Shown here piece by piece: positions 1-9,793 of a stretch of DNA of 64,000 nt (its first letter is position 1; every line of letters starts with the position of its first letter). A program made the position numbers and the translations under genes. The stretch covers positions 186,001-250,000 of the forward strand of contig CAYGLF010000003.1 in assembly GCA_964350945.1 (NCBI GenBank), written 5' to 3'. The notes under the pieces are model-generated. The model was not told where the DNA came from. It ran no database searches and was given only the letters and a program-made list of their open reading frames with translations. This stretch comes from CAYGLF01 sp964350945 (GTDB taxonomy: Bacteria; Chlamydiota; Chlamydiia; Chlamydiales; JAAZZY01).

Positions 1-335
1 GTTTTTTTAGGGATTTCTAAAACATATTTGTAGGGGCGTTTTCCTTGGATAATCTTCTTGGAGAATGGCTTTCCATATTGTACATCATTGACAACCCCAT
101 GTTTATTGATAAAAATAAGTGCCAACTTATGCGGCGTTTTATCCATCCAAAAAGGGTGATAGTCTTCGTTTTGAAAAACGAACAACATGCCCTGGTTTTC
201 AGCAAGGTCATCTTTATTCTGTAGGCCTATTTGAAGTTTTTTTGGGCTTGAAACTACGTCAACTTCTAGTAAAAGAGGTATCGTGGGTGTTTGTAATATA
301 AGTGAAGTAGTTGCTAAACATATTAATGACCACAT
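1..335 (-). CDS. DUF192 family exported protein, 3' end cut by window edge
   Basis: The first 111 residues are visible and the C-terminus lies outside the window. A short hydrophobic N-terminus (about residues 1-16) looks like a signal peptide. The body has the DUF192 pattern: GMLFVF near residue 50, then HPFWMDKTPHKLALIFI and a G-V-V turn. DUF192 proteins are small periplasmic or secreted proteins of unknown biochemical role. The ATG at 333-335 lies two bases after the stop of the upstream antiporter gene on the same strand, so the two are probably co-transcribed. The start is a plain ATG without a strong ribosome binding site. The family call is fairly secure; function is unknown. Confidence 0.75.
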   Translation of the reverse strand, partial: MWSLICLATTSLILQTPTIPLLLEVDVVSSPKKLQIGLQNKDDLAENQGMLFVFQNEDYHPFWMDKTPHKLALIFINKHGVVNDVQYGKPFSKKIIQGKRPYKYVLEIPKK

Positions 336-337
336 TT

Positions 338-1777
338 TTAATGACCATCTAGTAAATCATTGTGAGCAGTTGGTACCCACTCGGGCTTTCTAAAAAAGTA
401 AATTACAAGGGGGAAAATAGTTAAAATAATAAAGCCGCCGATCATAAAAATCTCATAGGCCAAAATATTCGTAATATTTAGTTGGGCGGGTGGAAGAAAG
501 CCAACAATAATGGCAAAGATTGCAGCGACAGCACCGACGCCTGCAACGATCCACATCCCTGCATTTCCCTCTGAGATACGATACTTCCTATTGACGAATG
601 GTTTTTTGTAGCGCAGCTTAATTCCGGAGATAAACATTAAAAAATACATACCCAGATACAGTTGAGCGCTAAGAGCAATTAAGATCCAGTAGGCAGCACT
701 CAGAGAGTTCATAATTAAAAACATTATTCCAGAGATTGAAACAATCACAGCTTGAAATATTAAAAGGTTCGTTGGAATATTATGCTTGTTGACCTTCTGG
801 AAAAAGGGGGGGAGACTCCCGTGTCTTGCTGTGACAAACAATCCTTTAGCAAGCCCTAAAACCCATGCATTAAGCTCACCTAGCGCTCCAATGGCGATTA
901 ATAAAGCTACGACTGGGACGCATCCTGTCATCTTAAAGGTAGTTAGAATCTTCTCAAAGGCTTCCATGATACCTGCAACTAATGAGATATCTTTAGAAGG
1001 TAAAACCACCGCAATAGCTAGAGATCCTAAAATAAAGAGAACTAAGCTGAAAATGGCTGCAATAAAAATAGCTTTGGGAAAATTTTTCCGTGGGTCCTTA
1101 ACGTCTTTGGCGTGCACAGCAGTGACTTCAAGACCTGCAAACGCTAAAAACATTCCAGTTAGAAATCCAATGTTTTTGAGTCCAGAGAGCTCAGGGACGA
1201 GATTTCCCCACGTAAAAGCTATTTGTAGAGGCATTCCTTGAATAACCCAGGTAATTCCAAGTCCTATTAAAAAGAAGCCAGGGATAATAGCACCGATAAT
1301 CACACATGCTGAACTAAACCAGCCAGATGTTTTGACTCCAAAAAAGTTAAATAGCGTAATTGCCCAAAAACCAACTAAAATTACGGAAAGTGTGTAAAAC
1401 TTAGTAGCGAGAAGAAATTCCATTTTAAATGCATAGGCGAGTAAAGCACCCACAAAAGAGAGCATAGCAGGATACCAAGGCAAATTATGAACCCACTGCA
1501 GCCAAATAGCTAAAAACCCCCATTTCTCTCCGAAAGCTTCCCGTACCCATATATAGACTCCCCCTGCTTTAGGCCATCCAGTAGCCAGCTCAGCTGAGAC
1601 AAGTGCAGAGGGTACTACAAAGGCTAGGGCTGAGAGAGTGTAATAAGCAATCGAAGATAACCCATACTGAGCAACTAAGGGCATGTTTCGAAGGCTTGTG
1701 ATAACTGCGAGGTTAAGAGTTGCTAAAACAAAAATTCCAAGAACGCGCCTTGGTTTTACGGAGTGAGAATCTTGCAT
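338..1777 (-). CDS. APC-superfamily amino acid antiporter, GadC/XasA-like
   Basis: This 479-residue protein is hydrophobic throughout, with about 12 membrane segments. Two features place it among APC amino acid carriers of the glutamate/GABA antiporter type: the stretch LNLAVITSLRNMP after a short basic N-terminus, and the motif WPKAGGVYIWVREAFG near residue 70. Such carriers exchange amino acids across the inner membrane, and intracellular bacteria use relatives to take amino acids from the host. The C-terminus is short, without the long cytosolic plug of E. coli GadC. The substrate cannot be told from sequence. A DUF192 gene follows two bases downstream in the same direction. Confidence 0.85.
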   Translation of the reverse strand: MQDSHSVKPRRVLGIFVLATLNLAVITSLRNMPLVAQYGLSSIAYYTLSALAFVVPSALVSAELATGWPKAGGVYIWVREAFGEKWGFLAIWLQWVHNLPWYPAMLSFVGALLAYAFKMEFLLATKFYTLSVILVGFWAITLFNFFGVKTSGWFSSACVIIGAIIPGFFLIGLGITWVIQGMPLQIAFTWGNLVPELSGLKNIGFLTGMFLAFAGLEVTAVHAKDVKDPRKNFPKAIFIAAIFSLVLFILGSLAIAVVLPSKDISLVAGIMEAFEKILTTFKMTGCVPVVALLIAIGALGELNAWVLGLAKGLFVTARHGSLPPFFQKVNKHNIPTNLLIFQAVIVSISGIMFLIMNSLSAAYWILIALSAQLYLGMYFLMFISGIKLRYKKPFVNRKYRISEGNAGMWIVAGVGAVAAIFAIIVGFLPPAQLNITNILAYEIFMIGGFIILTIFPLVIYFFRKPEWVPTAHNDLLDGH

Positions 1778-1835
1778 AAATAAAATATCCTAGTGAAAGA
1801 TTTGCATTTTACATATATCCACTAATTAGGTAAAG

Positions 1836-3368
1836 GTGACTATTATGCAAGAACATATTGAAAAAACTTACAAAAAACGCTGGCTGATTCTTTTTGCCCT
1901 GAGTGGTTCTCTCGCATTAGCTTTTCTAGATCAGATGAATTTGCCAGTAGCGCTACCAACTATTCAAAAACAGTTGCAACTGAGCACTCTAACTATTCAA
2001 TGGTTAATTAATGCATACTTGCTCTCTTGGGCAGTTTTTGTTCTTACTGGAGGCTACCTTGCAGATCATTTTGGATTGAAACGCATTTTTTGTTTAGGGG
2101 TTGTTATTTTTGCCGTAGGTTCCGTGGCTGGCGGGCTTTCCTTCTTTGGCTGGTGGTTTATTCTCGCTCGCGGGGTCCAGGGACTGGGAACAGCTATGAT
2201 GCTTCCTTCAGCAATTGGTATTTTAGTCTCTATTTTTCCAAAAAACCAACATGGAAAGGCTATTGGAATTTATTCAGGATCAGCATCAATATTTTTAGTG
2301 CTGGGTCCTTTAATGGGTGGATTCTTAACACAAGTGCTTAACTGGCGTTGGATATTTTTTGTTAATATTCCTATTGCAATTGTATCGCTATTCATCATTT
2401 TAATAGTGCTACCCCTTATTTTGCCTGAGAAGAAAAAATTTGATTTTCGAGGTTTTTTACTTTTTACTACAGGGTTTCCTTGCTTTGTCCTTGCTCTAAT
2501 GCAAGGAAATAGTTGGGGCTGGTCACACTGGGCCACTATTACCTTATTTTCGTTTTCATTTGTTGCACTTTTATTATTCGTTCTTGTTGAGTTGAATACA
2601 AAACTGCCTTTTTTAGACTTTACTCTCTTTAAAACTCCGTCTTTTCTAGGCTCTAACTTAATCTTCTTCGTGATTCAATTTGTCTTGATTCTCCCAGTAT
2701 ATTGGGCGATGTTTTTACAGCGCATTTTAGGTTTTAGCCCATTAACAGCAGGTTTGTATATAATGGTGGCGGTTGTCCCATTAGTTGTAGTGATCCCTTT
2801 AGGGGGTATTTTATCTGATATTAAAGGGGGGCGTTTCCCTGTGGTGCTCGGGCTGACCTTTATTTTTCTTTCACTAATTTGGTTTTTAATTTTCAATCGA
2901 TTAACCGCGATTTTGCTTATTCCTGGGATGCTTGGTTTTGGGGCGGGGCTTGCTTTGATTTTTGCTCCAATAAGTTCTTGTGTGGTAGGAGGTGTTGAAC
3001 CAGCAAAAAGGGGAAGTGCCTCTGGCGTTTTAGGCTGTATTCGTCAGGTGGGAGGGACTATCGGAATGGCAACAATTAGTGCCATGCTTGCCAATTTGAG
3101 ATTGCACCATTTTCATCACCTTTTACAAAAAAGCTCCTACTCAGATATACAAGTAAACGCTGATGAACTAGATTGTTTTTATACAGGAGCCGGAACACTC
3201 TGTAATATGAGCTCTTCAGCTCTAGCAGCTCTAAAAGGAATGGCCATTTCTTCTTACTTTTTTGCTTTTCGCTGGATCTATATGCTTTGTGCTCTACTTG
3301 TTGTTATCGCTTTAATTTTAGGGTGGAGAACCATCCCCAACAAAATTATTCAGAATAAAGTGGACTGA
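1836..3368 (+). CDS. MFS transporter, DHA2 (EmrB/QacA-like) drug exporter family
   Basis: The 510-residue protein appears to have 14 membrane segments, the number typical of DHA2 drug:proton antiporters. Motif A is seen as GGYLADHFGLKRIF near residue 70, followed by the glycine-rich VQGLGTAMMLPSAIGIL. Relatives export drugs, dyes or metabolites across the inner membrane using the proton gradient. The frame opens with GTG at 1836, but an ATG nine bases on (1845), preceded by AAAGG, is an equally good or better start. The 3' end overlaps the convergent M48 protease gene by 23 bases. The substrate is unknown. Confidence 0.85.
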   Translation: MTIMQEHIEKTYKKRWLILFALSGSLALAFLDQMNLPVALPTIQKQLQLSTLTIQWLINAYLLSWAVFVLTGGYLADHFGLKRIFCLGVVIFAVGSVAGGLSFFGWWFILARGVQGLGTAMMLPSAIGILVSIFPKNQHGKAIGIYSGSASIFLVLGPLMGGFLTQVLNWRWIFFVNIPIAIVSLFIILIVLPLILPEKKKFDFRGFLLFTTGFPCFVLALMQGNSWGWSHWATITLFSFSFVALLLFVLVELNTKLPFLDFTLFKTPSFLGSNLIFFVIQFVLILPVYWAMFLQRILGFSPLTAGLYIMVAVVPLVVVIPLGGILSDIKGGRFPVVLGLTFIFLSLIWFLIFNRLTAILLIPGMLGFGAGLALIFAPISSCVVGGVEPAKRGSASGVLGCIRQVGGTIGMATISAMLANLRLHHFHHLLQKSSYSDIQVNADELDCFYTGAGTLCNMSSSALAALKGMAISSYFFAFRWIYMLCALLVVIALILGWRTIPNKIIQNKVD

Positions 3369-4935
3369 CTTGAATACTTTTATTCATGTGCTCTTTATTG
3401 AAAAATGGACCTACATTTGTTTGGTGACAGACGGATTCTAGTGGCGACAAGTTATTTTGAAGTTGCACTAAATGATTATAGATAATTTTACCTTTCACAT
3501 CTTGCTCAGCAATATCAATAATTACATTTTTAAGTTCTTTGATTCCCATATTGGAAACTTGAATATTGACATAACCATCATTGGTCAAAATAGGTTCAAC
3601 TCTCAGTGATTTGGTGCCAGATAGAGCTTGGCCAAGTTCTTTCAGTTTTACTGCAGCTCGCAAGCCTGCTGGGGACTGAGAAATGCTGGCTTTTCTAAAG
3701 TTTTGAATAGCAGCTCGGTGATCCTCTTGTCTGTAGTCAATTTCACCTAATGCATAGTAGGCTTCCGCTGTCGGTAAGAATGAAAGACTTGTTTCTAGAT
3801 CTCTTGAGGCTTGAGCAAAATCATCCAGCTGCTCCTTGATCAATCCTCTTTGTAGATAATTATCAAAGTACTTAGGGTTAATTTCAATGGCTCGGTTTAA
3901 AGCTTTTAAAGCGTCTAGGGTATAACCGAGCTTCGCATAAGCCTTCCCCATAAGGAGGTAAAAGTGAGCTTCAGTAGGCTCTAGATCAAGTCCTTGCTCT
4001 GCAGATTGAACCGCTTCGAGGTAGTTGCTTTCTAAAAGTGCCTGATAGCCTTGGTCCAACTTCTGGTAGGCATTTACCTGGGTCATAAGAGAACTTATTT
4101 TTTCTTGGTAGAAATCAGCTTTTAGATTCCCTTTTTGGGCATGCTTTAGTGCTAAATTTTGATTGTTGGTAAATCTCTCATCTGAAGTAGGGTGTTTGAT
4201 TAAATATCCGCCCATCCAGTGAGGGTCATTCTTTTTGTGATAGCTGTAAAAGCGGTCATTAAGGCCTGTAAATCCTTCACTACTATAACCCATCTTGGTA
4301 AGTTGTTGCAATGAAGCTAGATCGGCTTCCATCTCTGCTTGCAAGCTATATTTTAAAGTCACGATTCCAGATCCAGATCCTAAAGCCCCTACTAAAAAGT
4401 CTTTTCCACGGTTGTTCGGAGAGATATCTAGGCGAACGGGCCCTGCATTTAAAAAAATCTCTTGGACGCTGGTTTGGTTGTGGCCCTTTTGCAGGTGTGC
4501 AATTTCATGAGTCAGTAAGGTGACAAGCTCTGCTTCAGATTTAAGTTCTACCAAAACACCTCGGGTCAAAGCAATATTACCCTTGGGAAAGCTCCATATG
4601 TTGGGAATGGAGCTATTGATAATCACAAACTTGTAATCTTGGCTTGGAATGTTTTGTTGCGATAAGATTTGTTGTCCTAGCGATTCAACGTACTGGTTTA
4701 GTTTGGTATCTCGAGTATACTCACCGCCATAGGCTTGTTGCGAGTATAGAAAGTTGACTTGGTTGGTTTCTTCGGCGCTTTCATCAGAGAGGTGGACTAG
4801 TCTATGGGTATTGCGTTGGTGGTAGGAACAGGATGCGAGCAATAAAACAAACGAAAGTACAAGTAGGCACGAAAAGACTTTCGCAGAGATTTGTTTTTTT
4901 CTAGGGTTTATCATGAAGTTGAATGGTAACATCAT
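3346..4935 (-). CDS. M48 family metalloprotease lipoprotein with TPR repeats (BepA/YfgC-like)
   Basis: The N-terminus has a basic start, a hydrophobic segment and the lipobox L-A-S-C with Cys36, so it should be lipid-anchored in the cell envelope. The M48 zinc site is HEIAHLQKGH (His143, Glu144, His147), and Glu201 in EMEAD is the likely third ligand. After about residue 280 the protein turns into TPR-like helix pairs, as in BepA, the periplasmic protease and chaperone of outer-membrane assembly. The extra C-terminal domain after about residue 440 is not recognised. An internal Met8 is an alternative start. A role in outer-membrane quality control is inferred from architecture. Confidence 0.85.
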   Translation of the reverse strand: MMLPFNFMINPRKKQISAKVFSCLLVLSFVLLLASCSYHQRNTHRLVHLSDESAEETNQVNFLYSQQAYGGEYTRDTKLNQYVESLGQQILSQQNIPSQDYKFVIINSSIPNIWSFPKGNIALTRGVLVELKSEAELVTLLTHEIAHLQKGHNQTSVQEIFLNAGPVRLDISPNNRGKDFLVGALGSGSGIVTLKYSLQAEMEADLASLQQLTKMGYSSEGFTGLNDRFYSYHKKNDPHWMGGYLIKHPTSDERFTNNQNLALKHAQKGNLKADFYQEKISSLMTQVNAYQKLDQGYQALLESNYLEAVQSAEQGLDLEPTEAHFYLLMGKAYAKLGYTLDALKALNRAIEINPKYFDNYLQRGLIKEQLDDFAQASRDLETSLSFLPTAEAYYALGEIDYRQEDHRAAIQNFRKASISQSPAGLRAAVKLKELGQALSGTKSLRVEPILTNDGYVNIQVSNMGIKELKNVIIDIAEQDVKGKIIYNHLVQLQNNLSPLESVCHQTNVGPFFNKEHMNKSIQVSPLYSE

Positions 4936-4985
4936 TTATCTTTAGGTGATGCAACATTTTTTTGTCAAAGTAAGCTTTTCAAATC

Positions 4986-6452
4986 CTACCAAAAATGCAG
5001 TATTTTCCACCAACATCCTCCTATTAGCAGCCAAATAAGAACATTACAGATGCTGATCACAAGACCAATTTGCCACCATTTACGCAGAGTAAGATACCCA
5101 GCTCCAAAGAAGATGGGGGCAGGTCCACAGCTATAGTGAGTTAGCCCACCAAAGAGGCTGCTGAAAAAAGCTAAAATAAGGACTGTGAGTAACACAGGGG
5201 CCCCTACATGAGTGGCAGCTGCCAAAAATGCGGAGTACATCGCTGTTAGGTGTGCGGTGTTACTTGCAAAAAAGTAGTGCGTGTAAAAATAGAGCAGGAT
5301 CATAATTAAAAACGCCCAGTGCCAAGACATACTCGAAATAAAAGTTACAATATTCATTGAAAACCAAGTGAAAAAACCAAGTTTTTTTAGTGAGGTTCCA
5401 ATGGCAACGAGAGTTCCTAACCAAAATAAGGTATCCCAGGCTGTGTGTTCTTTTAAACAATCTTTCCATGATATAATCCCGCAAAAAAGAAGGGCAATTA
5501 AACCTACCATTGCGGCAACGGTATTAGAAATATTGAAGAAAGACCCAAAAATCCATAGACATAAAACACATCCAAAGATGCCCATCATAAGCCATTCATT
5601 AAAAGTAATAGGACCCATCTCACGAAGTTTTTCGCGAGCAATTGCAGAAGCCTCAGGAGACTCTTTGATTTTTGGAGGGGCTATTTTGGAAATCAAAAAG
5701 GGAATCAAAAGAAGGCTCGTAATTCCTGGGACACAAGAAGCTAAAAACCACTTTCCCCAGGTTAGAGTCACACCAAACTCTTTAGCAATTTCAACAGCGA
5801 TAGGGTTGGCTGCCATAGACGTTAAATACATGGCACTGACGATGACAGAGCCTTGGAAAGTAGCAACTATAAGGAAGCGTCCTGTGCTTTTAGTTTCATC
5901 CTGCTCGTCAAACGAGCGGGCCATAGCAAGTACAATTGGAAAAATGATTCCACCAGCTCGTGCAACCAAACTCGGTATAAAAGGAGCGAGTGCAAGTTCA
6001 CTAAAGGTAATCCCATAGACAAGGCCGATCGTTTTTTTTCCAAACGTTTTAACAAAGAAATAAGAAGCGCGCGTTGCAAGTCCTGTTTTGATTAAGGCAA
6101 GAGCTAAGAAAAAAGAGATGAAAATAAGCCAAATACTTGGTGAGCTGATGCCAGCTGAGATTTCGTTAAAAGTTAAAGTGTTGGTTAAAATGGCAACTGT
6201 AGAGCCCATGAGGACTAAAGGGCCTACTGGTAAAGGCCTGGTTATCAGTCCTGCAATGATAGAAATGAAGATAGCAAAGAGATGCCAAGCTTGGGTAGAC
6301 AATCCTGCAGGTGTGGGAATCATCCAGATTCCAAGTCCGATTGCGCAGACAGCTAGAAAGGGAAGGGGCTTTGCACCTTTCCATGAGGTCTGTTCTGCGA
6401 TTACTGTAGCGCCGCGTTCAGGTAAACTGGTTGTATTTTCTATAGTAGCCAT
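4986..6452 (-). CDS. DASS family divalent-anion:Na+ symporter (dicarboxylate/citrate translocator)
   Basis: The 488-residue protein has about 12 membrane segments and the DASS/SodiT1 layout. It resembles plastid 2-oxoglutarate/malate translocators and the chlamydial dicarboxylate translocator, with stretches such as GLITRPLPVGPLVLMG and SPSIWLIFISFFLALAL. A conserved S-N-T-A-H in the second half matches the family's SNT substrate motif. Family members import C4-C6 carboxylates with sodium. This is notable because an ATP-citrate lyase operon lies at 31547-34707, so host-derived citrate or C4 acids may be the cargo. That link is inference. The ATG is the only good start. Confidence 0.85.
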   Translation of the reverse strand: MATIENTTSLPERGATVIAEQTSWKGAKPLPFLAVCAIGLGIWMIPTPAGLSTQAWHLFAIFISIIAGLITRPLPVGPLVLMGSTVAILTNTLTFNEISAGISSPSIWLIFISFFLALALIKTGLATRASYFFVKTFGKKTIGLVYGITFSELALAPFIPSLVARAGGIIFPIVLAMARSFDEQDETKSTGRFLIVATFQGSVIVSAMYLTSMAANPIAVEIAKEFGVTLTWGKWFLASCVPGITSLLLIPFLISKIAPPKIKESPEASAIAREKLREMGPITFNEWLMMGIFGCVLCLWIFGSFFNISNTVAAMVGLIALLFCGIISWKDCLKEHTAWDTLFWLGTLVAIGTSLKKLGFFTWFSMNIVTFISSMSWHWAFLIMILLYFYTHYFFASNTAHLTAMYSAFLAAATHVGAPVLLTVLILAFFSSLFGGLTHYSCGPAPIFFGAGYLTLRKWWQIGLVISICNVLIWLLIGGCWWKILHFW

Positions 6453-6461
6453 AAAATAACT

Positions 6462-6944
6462 TTGGTTTTAAACTTCTTGAGTTTGCTATCGCACTGTGTG
6501 TTTAATTATAAAATAAAGGACAGCATTATATTAATTTCCTACAATAGTGTCCAGTCTGGCCTCCATAACATTACATTAAGAGTCAAAGAGACTCTTGAAA
6601 AAGAGCTCCAACTTACAGGCTCATGCTCTGGAATTTTACATTTATTCTGTCCCCATACAAGTTGTGCTCTTGCTATTAATGAGTCTTGGGATCCCTCTGC
6701 AAAAAGTGATCTTGAAAAATTTTTTGATCATTTAGCCCCTCGTAACTTGCCATTTATAGAGCACACTTTAGAGGGGCCTGATGACTCTCCAGCTCACATG
6801 AAATCAGCCTTATTAAACCAACATCTGACTCTTTTTGTAGATCAAAAGCAGCTTGTTTTAGGTCAGTGGCAGGGGATTTTTTTAGCAGAATTTAGAGAAA
6901 AGGGTTCTCAAAGAAAAATTTTTTTAAAGTATCAGCCTGATTAA
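6462..6944 (+). CDS. YjbQ/UPF0047 family protein
   Basis: The core matches the YjbQ/UPF0047 family: HTSCALAINESWDPSA near residue 65, then EGPDDSPAHMKSALL and LGQWQGIFLAEFRE. The invariant residues of HTS, N-E and EGPDD..AH are present. Family members have weak thiamine-phosphate synthase activity when tested, but their true role is unsettled. The family is normally about 135-140 residues, so the 160-residue frame from a TTG at 6462 is probably too long. An in-frame GTG at 6498 is one alternative, and an AAAGGA at about 6515 suggests an even later non-ATG start. The start is therefore uncertain; the family is not. Confidence 0.8.
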   Translation: MVLNFLSLLSHCVFNYKIKDSIILISYNSVQSGLHNITLRVKETLEKELQLTGSCSGILHLFCPHTSCALAINESWDPSAKSDLEKFFDHLAPRNLPFIEHTLEGPDDSPAHMKSALLNQHLTLFVDQKQLVLGQWQGIFLAEFREKGSQRKIFLKYQPD

Positions 6945-7069
6945 GAGCTAAAAAAACTAGCAGCTCCATTATAATAGGACACACAAAGGTTGCACGGTAG
7001 CTTATTTTGTATTATACTTTGACATCTTAAAATGCTTTTATATTCCAAACATGTAACTTAGAGCATGCT

Positions 7070-8266
7070 ATGAATGTTGTATTTTCGTCTTCCCCATCGG
7101 TTGGTTCACTCCACTCTTGCAAGAGTGTCCCATTTACCAGTTTTAAAAGAGAGTGCCTAGATTTTGATAAAGTCAATGACTACTCAAACTGTTATTTTCC
7201 CTTTATTGGAGAAAAACTCAGAAATGAGTTTTACCTACCCGTCATGGATTTAGAACCGAGGGTCTATGACAATGTAGACCTAAACGACCCCAATTTCTTT
7301 GAAAAAAACACGCTGAATTATTTAATTTCTTTTACCAAGATGCTTAAAAATGAAGAGCCTGGAGTTGACCCAACCTTTCAGCATTTTACCAAACTGCAAC
7401 AAAATTTTACGATTAAAGATCTCCCCGTTGAAATAAAAGCAGGAAGCAAAACCTACCTCTGTAATGTGCGTGTTGTTGAAACAAAAGCTTATGATAAAAA
7501 ATCAGAGGGTATTCGGTTTGTCCTTTTTAGTTTTTATGGTAACAAGCAGTTAGAAAATGGAGATGTTAAACCCTGGGACCCTAAAAGCCTAGAAGCCCTA
7601 GGAAAAATTCCTATTGAAGTTCTTAAAGCTTTGGAATCTCAGATGAAAGTGGATTCTTTGATGTGTTTTTCGTTGGGAGCTTTGACTTTGGATGCTCTTA
7701 AAGATGTGGATGAAGATGTATTGCCAGAGACAATTGTAATTGATAGAGGCCTAACATCTATTAAGAAGGTAGCTCCTAGAGTGACAAGATTTCCATTAGC
7801 ATTGCATAGCCTTGCTTCTTGCTATTACTTAGATGCAGATCCTGAAGAGAGCCTACTATTGCATCTTGAAAAAATTAATCCGCTTGTTCAGAAAAAAATT
7901 GTTGTGATCGAAGCTTCTGATGATCGTTATTTTTCTAAGGAATCAGGGTATGGTGAAAACTATTTTGCTAGAATCGAAGCTGCGGGAGCCGAAGTTTTAC
8001 ATGGTAAATTTTTCCTTCCCTACACTGATGCTGTAGCTCACCATGCTTTGAGAAAAGATTGGTTATTTAACAATCAAAACTCAGGGACTCAAACAGATCA
8101 CTTTATTCCCATAGGGGTTAATGAAAAACTTTCTGATGCTTTGACCAGGTATCTTACTCAGGATGGGAAGCACACTTGCTTTATTGTTGGCGGCAATAAA
8201 GACAGCTTAGATTCTTTGCTTTATGGTTGTACCCCTTTATTAGAGTCGTACATCATTAAAAGCTAA
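7070..8266 (+). CDS. Conserved hypothetical, alpha/beta-hydrolase-like, paralogue of 46546-47802
   Basis: I do not recognise a named family for this 398-residue protein. It has a nucleophile-elbow-like CFSLGALTLDALKD near residue 200, a possible acid in VVIEASDDRYF, and a late histidine in AVAHHALR. This order (Ser, Asp, His) fits an alpha/beta-hydrolase fold. The protein at 46546-47802 is a clear paralogue, sharing the elbow, the following ILDRSLTSIRKVAP-type stretch, the LDADPE motif and the His motif. No signal peptide is visible. A weak promoter candidate (TTGACA at 7019) lies upstream. A lipase/esterase or acyltransferase activity is a guess. Confidence 0.55.
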   Translation: MNVVFSSSPSVGSLHSCKSVPFTSFKRECLDFDKVNDYSNCYFPFIGEKLRNEFYLPVMDLEPRVYDNVDLNDPNFFEKNTLNYLISFTKMLKNEEPGVDPTFQHFTKLQQNFTIKDLPVEIKAGSKTYLCNVRVVETKAYDKKSEGIRFVLFSFYGNKQLENGDVKPWDPKSLEALGKIPIEVLKALESQMKVDSLMCFSLGALTLDALKDVDEDVLPETIVIDRGLTSIKKVAPRVTRFPLALHSLASCYYLDADPEESLLLHLEKINPLVQKKIVVIEASDDRYFSKESGYGENYFARIEAAGAEVLHGKFFLPYTDAVAHHALRKDWLFNNQNSGTQTDHFIPIGVNEKLSDALTRYLTQDGKHTCFIVGGNKDSLDSLLYGCTPLLESYIIKS

Positions 8267-8422
8267 TTGGTTCTTTTAGGTTTTGGTGGACTGTCACAGC
8301 TTTATAACCATACTTAGTAGTCGCTTGATACGTATTTACTTTTTTGCTTAAAAATAAATAGGAGAAATAGTGTTTTTTTGGTAACAAAGAACTAAAGTGA
8401 ATTCTTAATACTAAGAAAAAAT

Positions 8423-9781
8423 ATGGATAAACCAGAAGATCAATATAAATTTATCTACTATGCCACGCTCATTGCGTCTATAGGTGGTTTTTTAGTGGGG
8501 TACTCGACAGTCCTTATTGCGGGGCCACTTTTATACATCCAATCAGCACTCAATATTTCCATCACTCAACAAGAGGTTTTGATAAGTTCAGCGCTCTTAG
8601 CTGCTATATTTGGAGCTTTTTTAGGTGGGTTAACCTGCAGCTTAATGGGGCGTAAAACTAGCATTTTAATTTCAGGAGTGATCTTTATTATTTCCTCAAT
8701 ATTAGCTTTGTTTTCGGCACATTACCCTATGCTGATTATATCTCGAATTTTTGTAGGGGTTGCTGCTGGAATGTGCTCGATGGCCGTTCCCTTTTACATT
8801 TCAGAGATTGTACCTACAAACATAAGAGGTTCGTGTGTGTGTATGACAACACTGATCTTTTATTTGGGAATCTTTTCAGCTTATTCGATGGACACTCTGC
8901 TAAGTTTAGCAGGAGGTTGGACACTTGTGCTGGCAAGCCCTATTATCCCTGCTATTGGTATGTTTGTAGGCATGTTATACATGCCTGAGACCCCCCAGTG
9001 GCTTTTATCACATAATAAGGAAGAGGCTGCCAGAAATTCGCTGAGTAAATTTCGACGCGTTATTGATGTGGAAGGAAAATTAGAGGCTATTGAAGAAAGC
9101 GCAGGACGTAATTTATTAACAAGCTTGAAGAATAAAGGGGTTTTAAAAGCGCTTCTAATCGGTTTCTCAATTGCTTTTTTTATGGAGATAACAGGTGCTG
9201 AAGCGATATTTTATTATGTTCCTAGTGTCTTGCATTCGTCAGGAACCTGGAGTAAAATAAAAGCAATAGATGCTAGTATCTACATGGGGTTAGTTGGGTT
9301 TTTAACCGCCATTGTATCCATCTTACTAATCGACTGGCAAGGCCGGCGAAGACTGCTTTTAATAGGGACTTCAATTGCTGTTTGTGGCCTTATTACTCAT
9401 GGGTACACCCACTACATAAGTTCTGGCACTAGTTTTAATTATGGGTTAGCTCTTTCTTCATTTTTAATTATTGCTTGTGGTTTTGTTCTAGGGTTTGGTT
9501 CTGTAGGATCGTTGTTAATTTCTGAAATTTTTCCATTAAAAATCAGAAGTTTCTCAATTGCGATTGCTATTACCATTAAATGGTTTATTAATTACCTAGT
9601 AGCACGCTTTTTTTTAACGGAGCTTGTCGATTTTGGAGCAGCTGCCACATTTTGGATATTTGCCGCTATTGCCATTATTAGCCTGGTCTTTATCTATTTC
9701 TTTGTCCCTGAAACTGCAGGAAAAAGCTTAGAGGAAATTGAAGCTCACTGGATTAGAAATGAATCGAGAGAAAGCTTTTAG
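8423..9781 (+). CDS. MFS sugar porter family transporter
   Basis: The 452-residue protein has 12 predicted membrane segments and the sugar porter signatures: GRKTSILISG after TM2, PETPQWLLSHNKEEA at the end of TM6 (the PESPRWL motif), DWQGRRRLLLIG after TM8, and PETAGKSLEEIE at the C-terminus (the PETKG motif). The family includes XylE and GLUT proteins and moves monosaccharides or polyols across the inner membrane, often with protons. The exact sugar cannot be read from sequence. Its gene is convergent with the adenylate kinase pair and ends 12 bases from it. Confidence 0.85.
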   Translation: MDKPEDQYKFIYYATLIASIGGFLVGYSTVLIAGPLLYIQSALNISITQQEVLISSALLAAIFGAFLGGLTCSLMGRKTSILISGVIFIISSILALFSAHYPMLIISRIFVGVAAGMCSMAVPFYISEIVPTNIRGSCVCMTTLIFYLGIFSAYSMDTLLSLAGGWTLVLASPIIPAIGMFVGMLYMPETPQWLLSHNKEEAARNSLSKFRRVIDVEGKLEAIEESAGRNLLTSLKNKGVLKALLIGFSIAFFMEITGAEAIFYYVPSVLHSSGTWSKIKAIDASIYMGLVGFLTAIVSILLIDWQGRRRLLLIGTSIAVCGLITHGYTHYISSGTSFNYGLALSSFLIIACGFVLGFGSVGSLLISEIFPLKIRSFSIAIAITIKWFINYLVARFFLTELVDFGAAATFWIFAAIAIISLVFIYFFVPETAGKSLEEIEAHWIRNESRESF

Positions 9782-9793
9782 AGCTAAATCGTG

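Noticed and set aside
786..1241. 151-codon open frame on the plus strand
   Set aside because: It lies antisense to the clearly coding amino acid antiporter and has the composition of a mirror frame. The same holds for the long antisense frames at 5368-6018 and 19222-19653.
7019..7044. TTGACA followed by TATATT upstream of the 7070 gene
   Set aside because: The spacing is only 14 bases, too short for a normal sigma70 promoter, so it is not listed as a feature.
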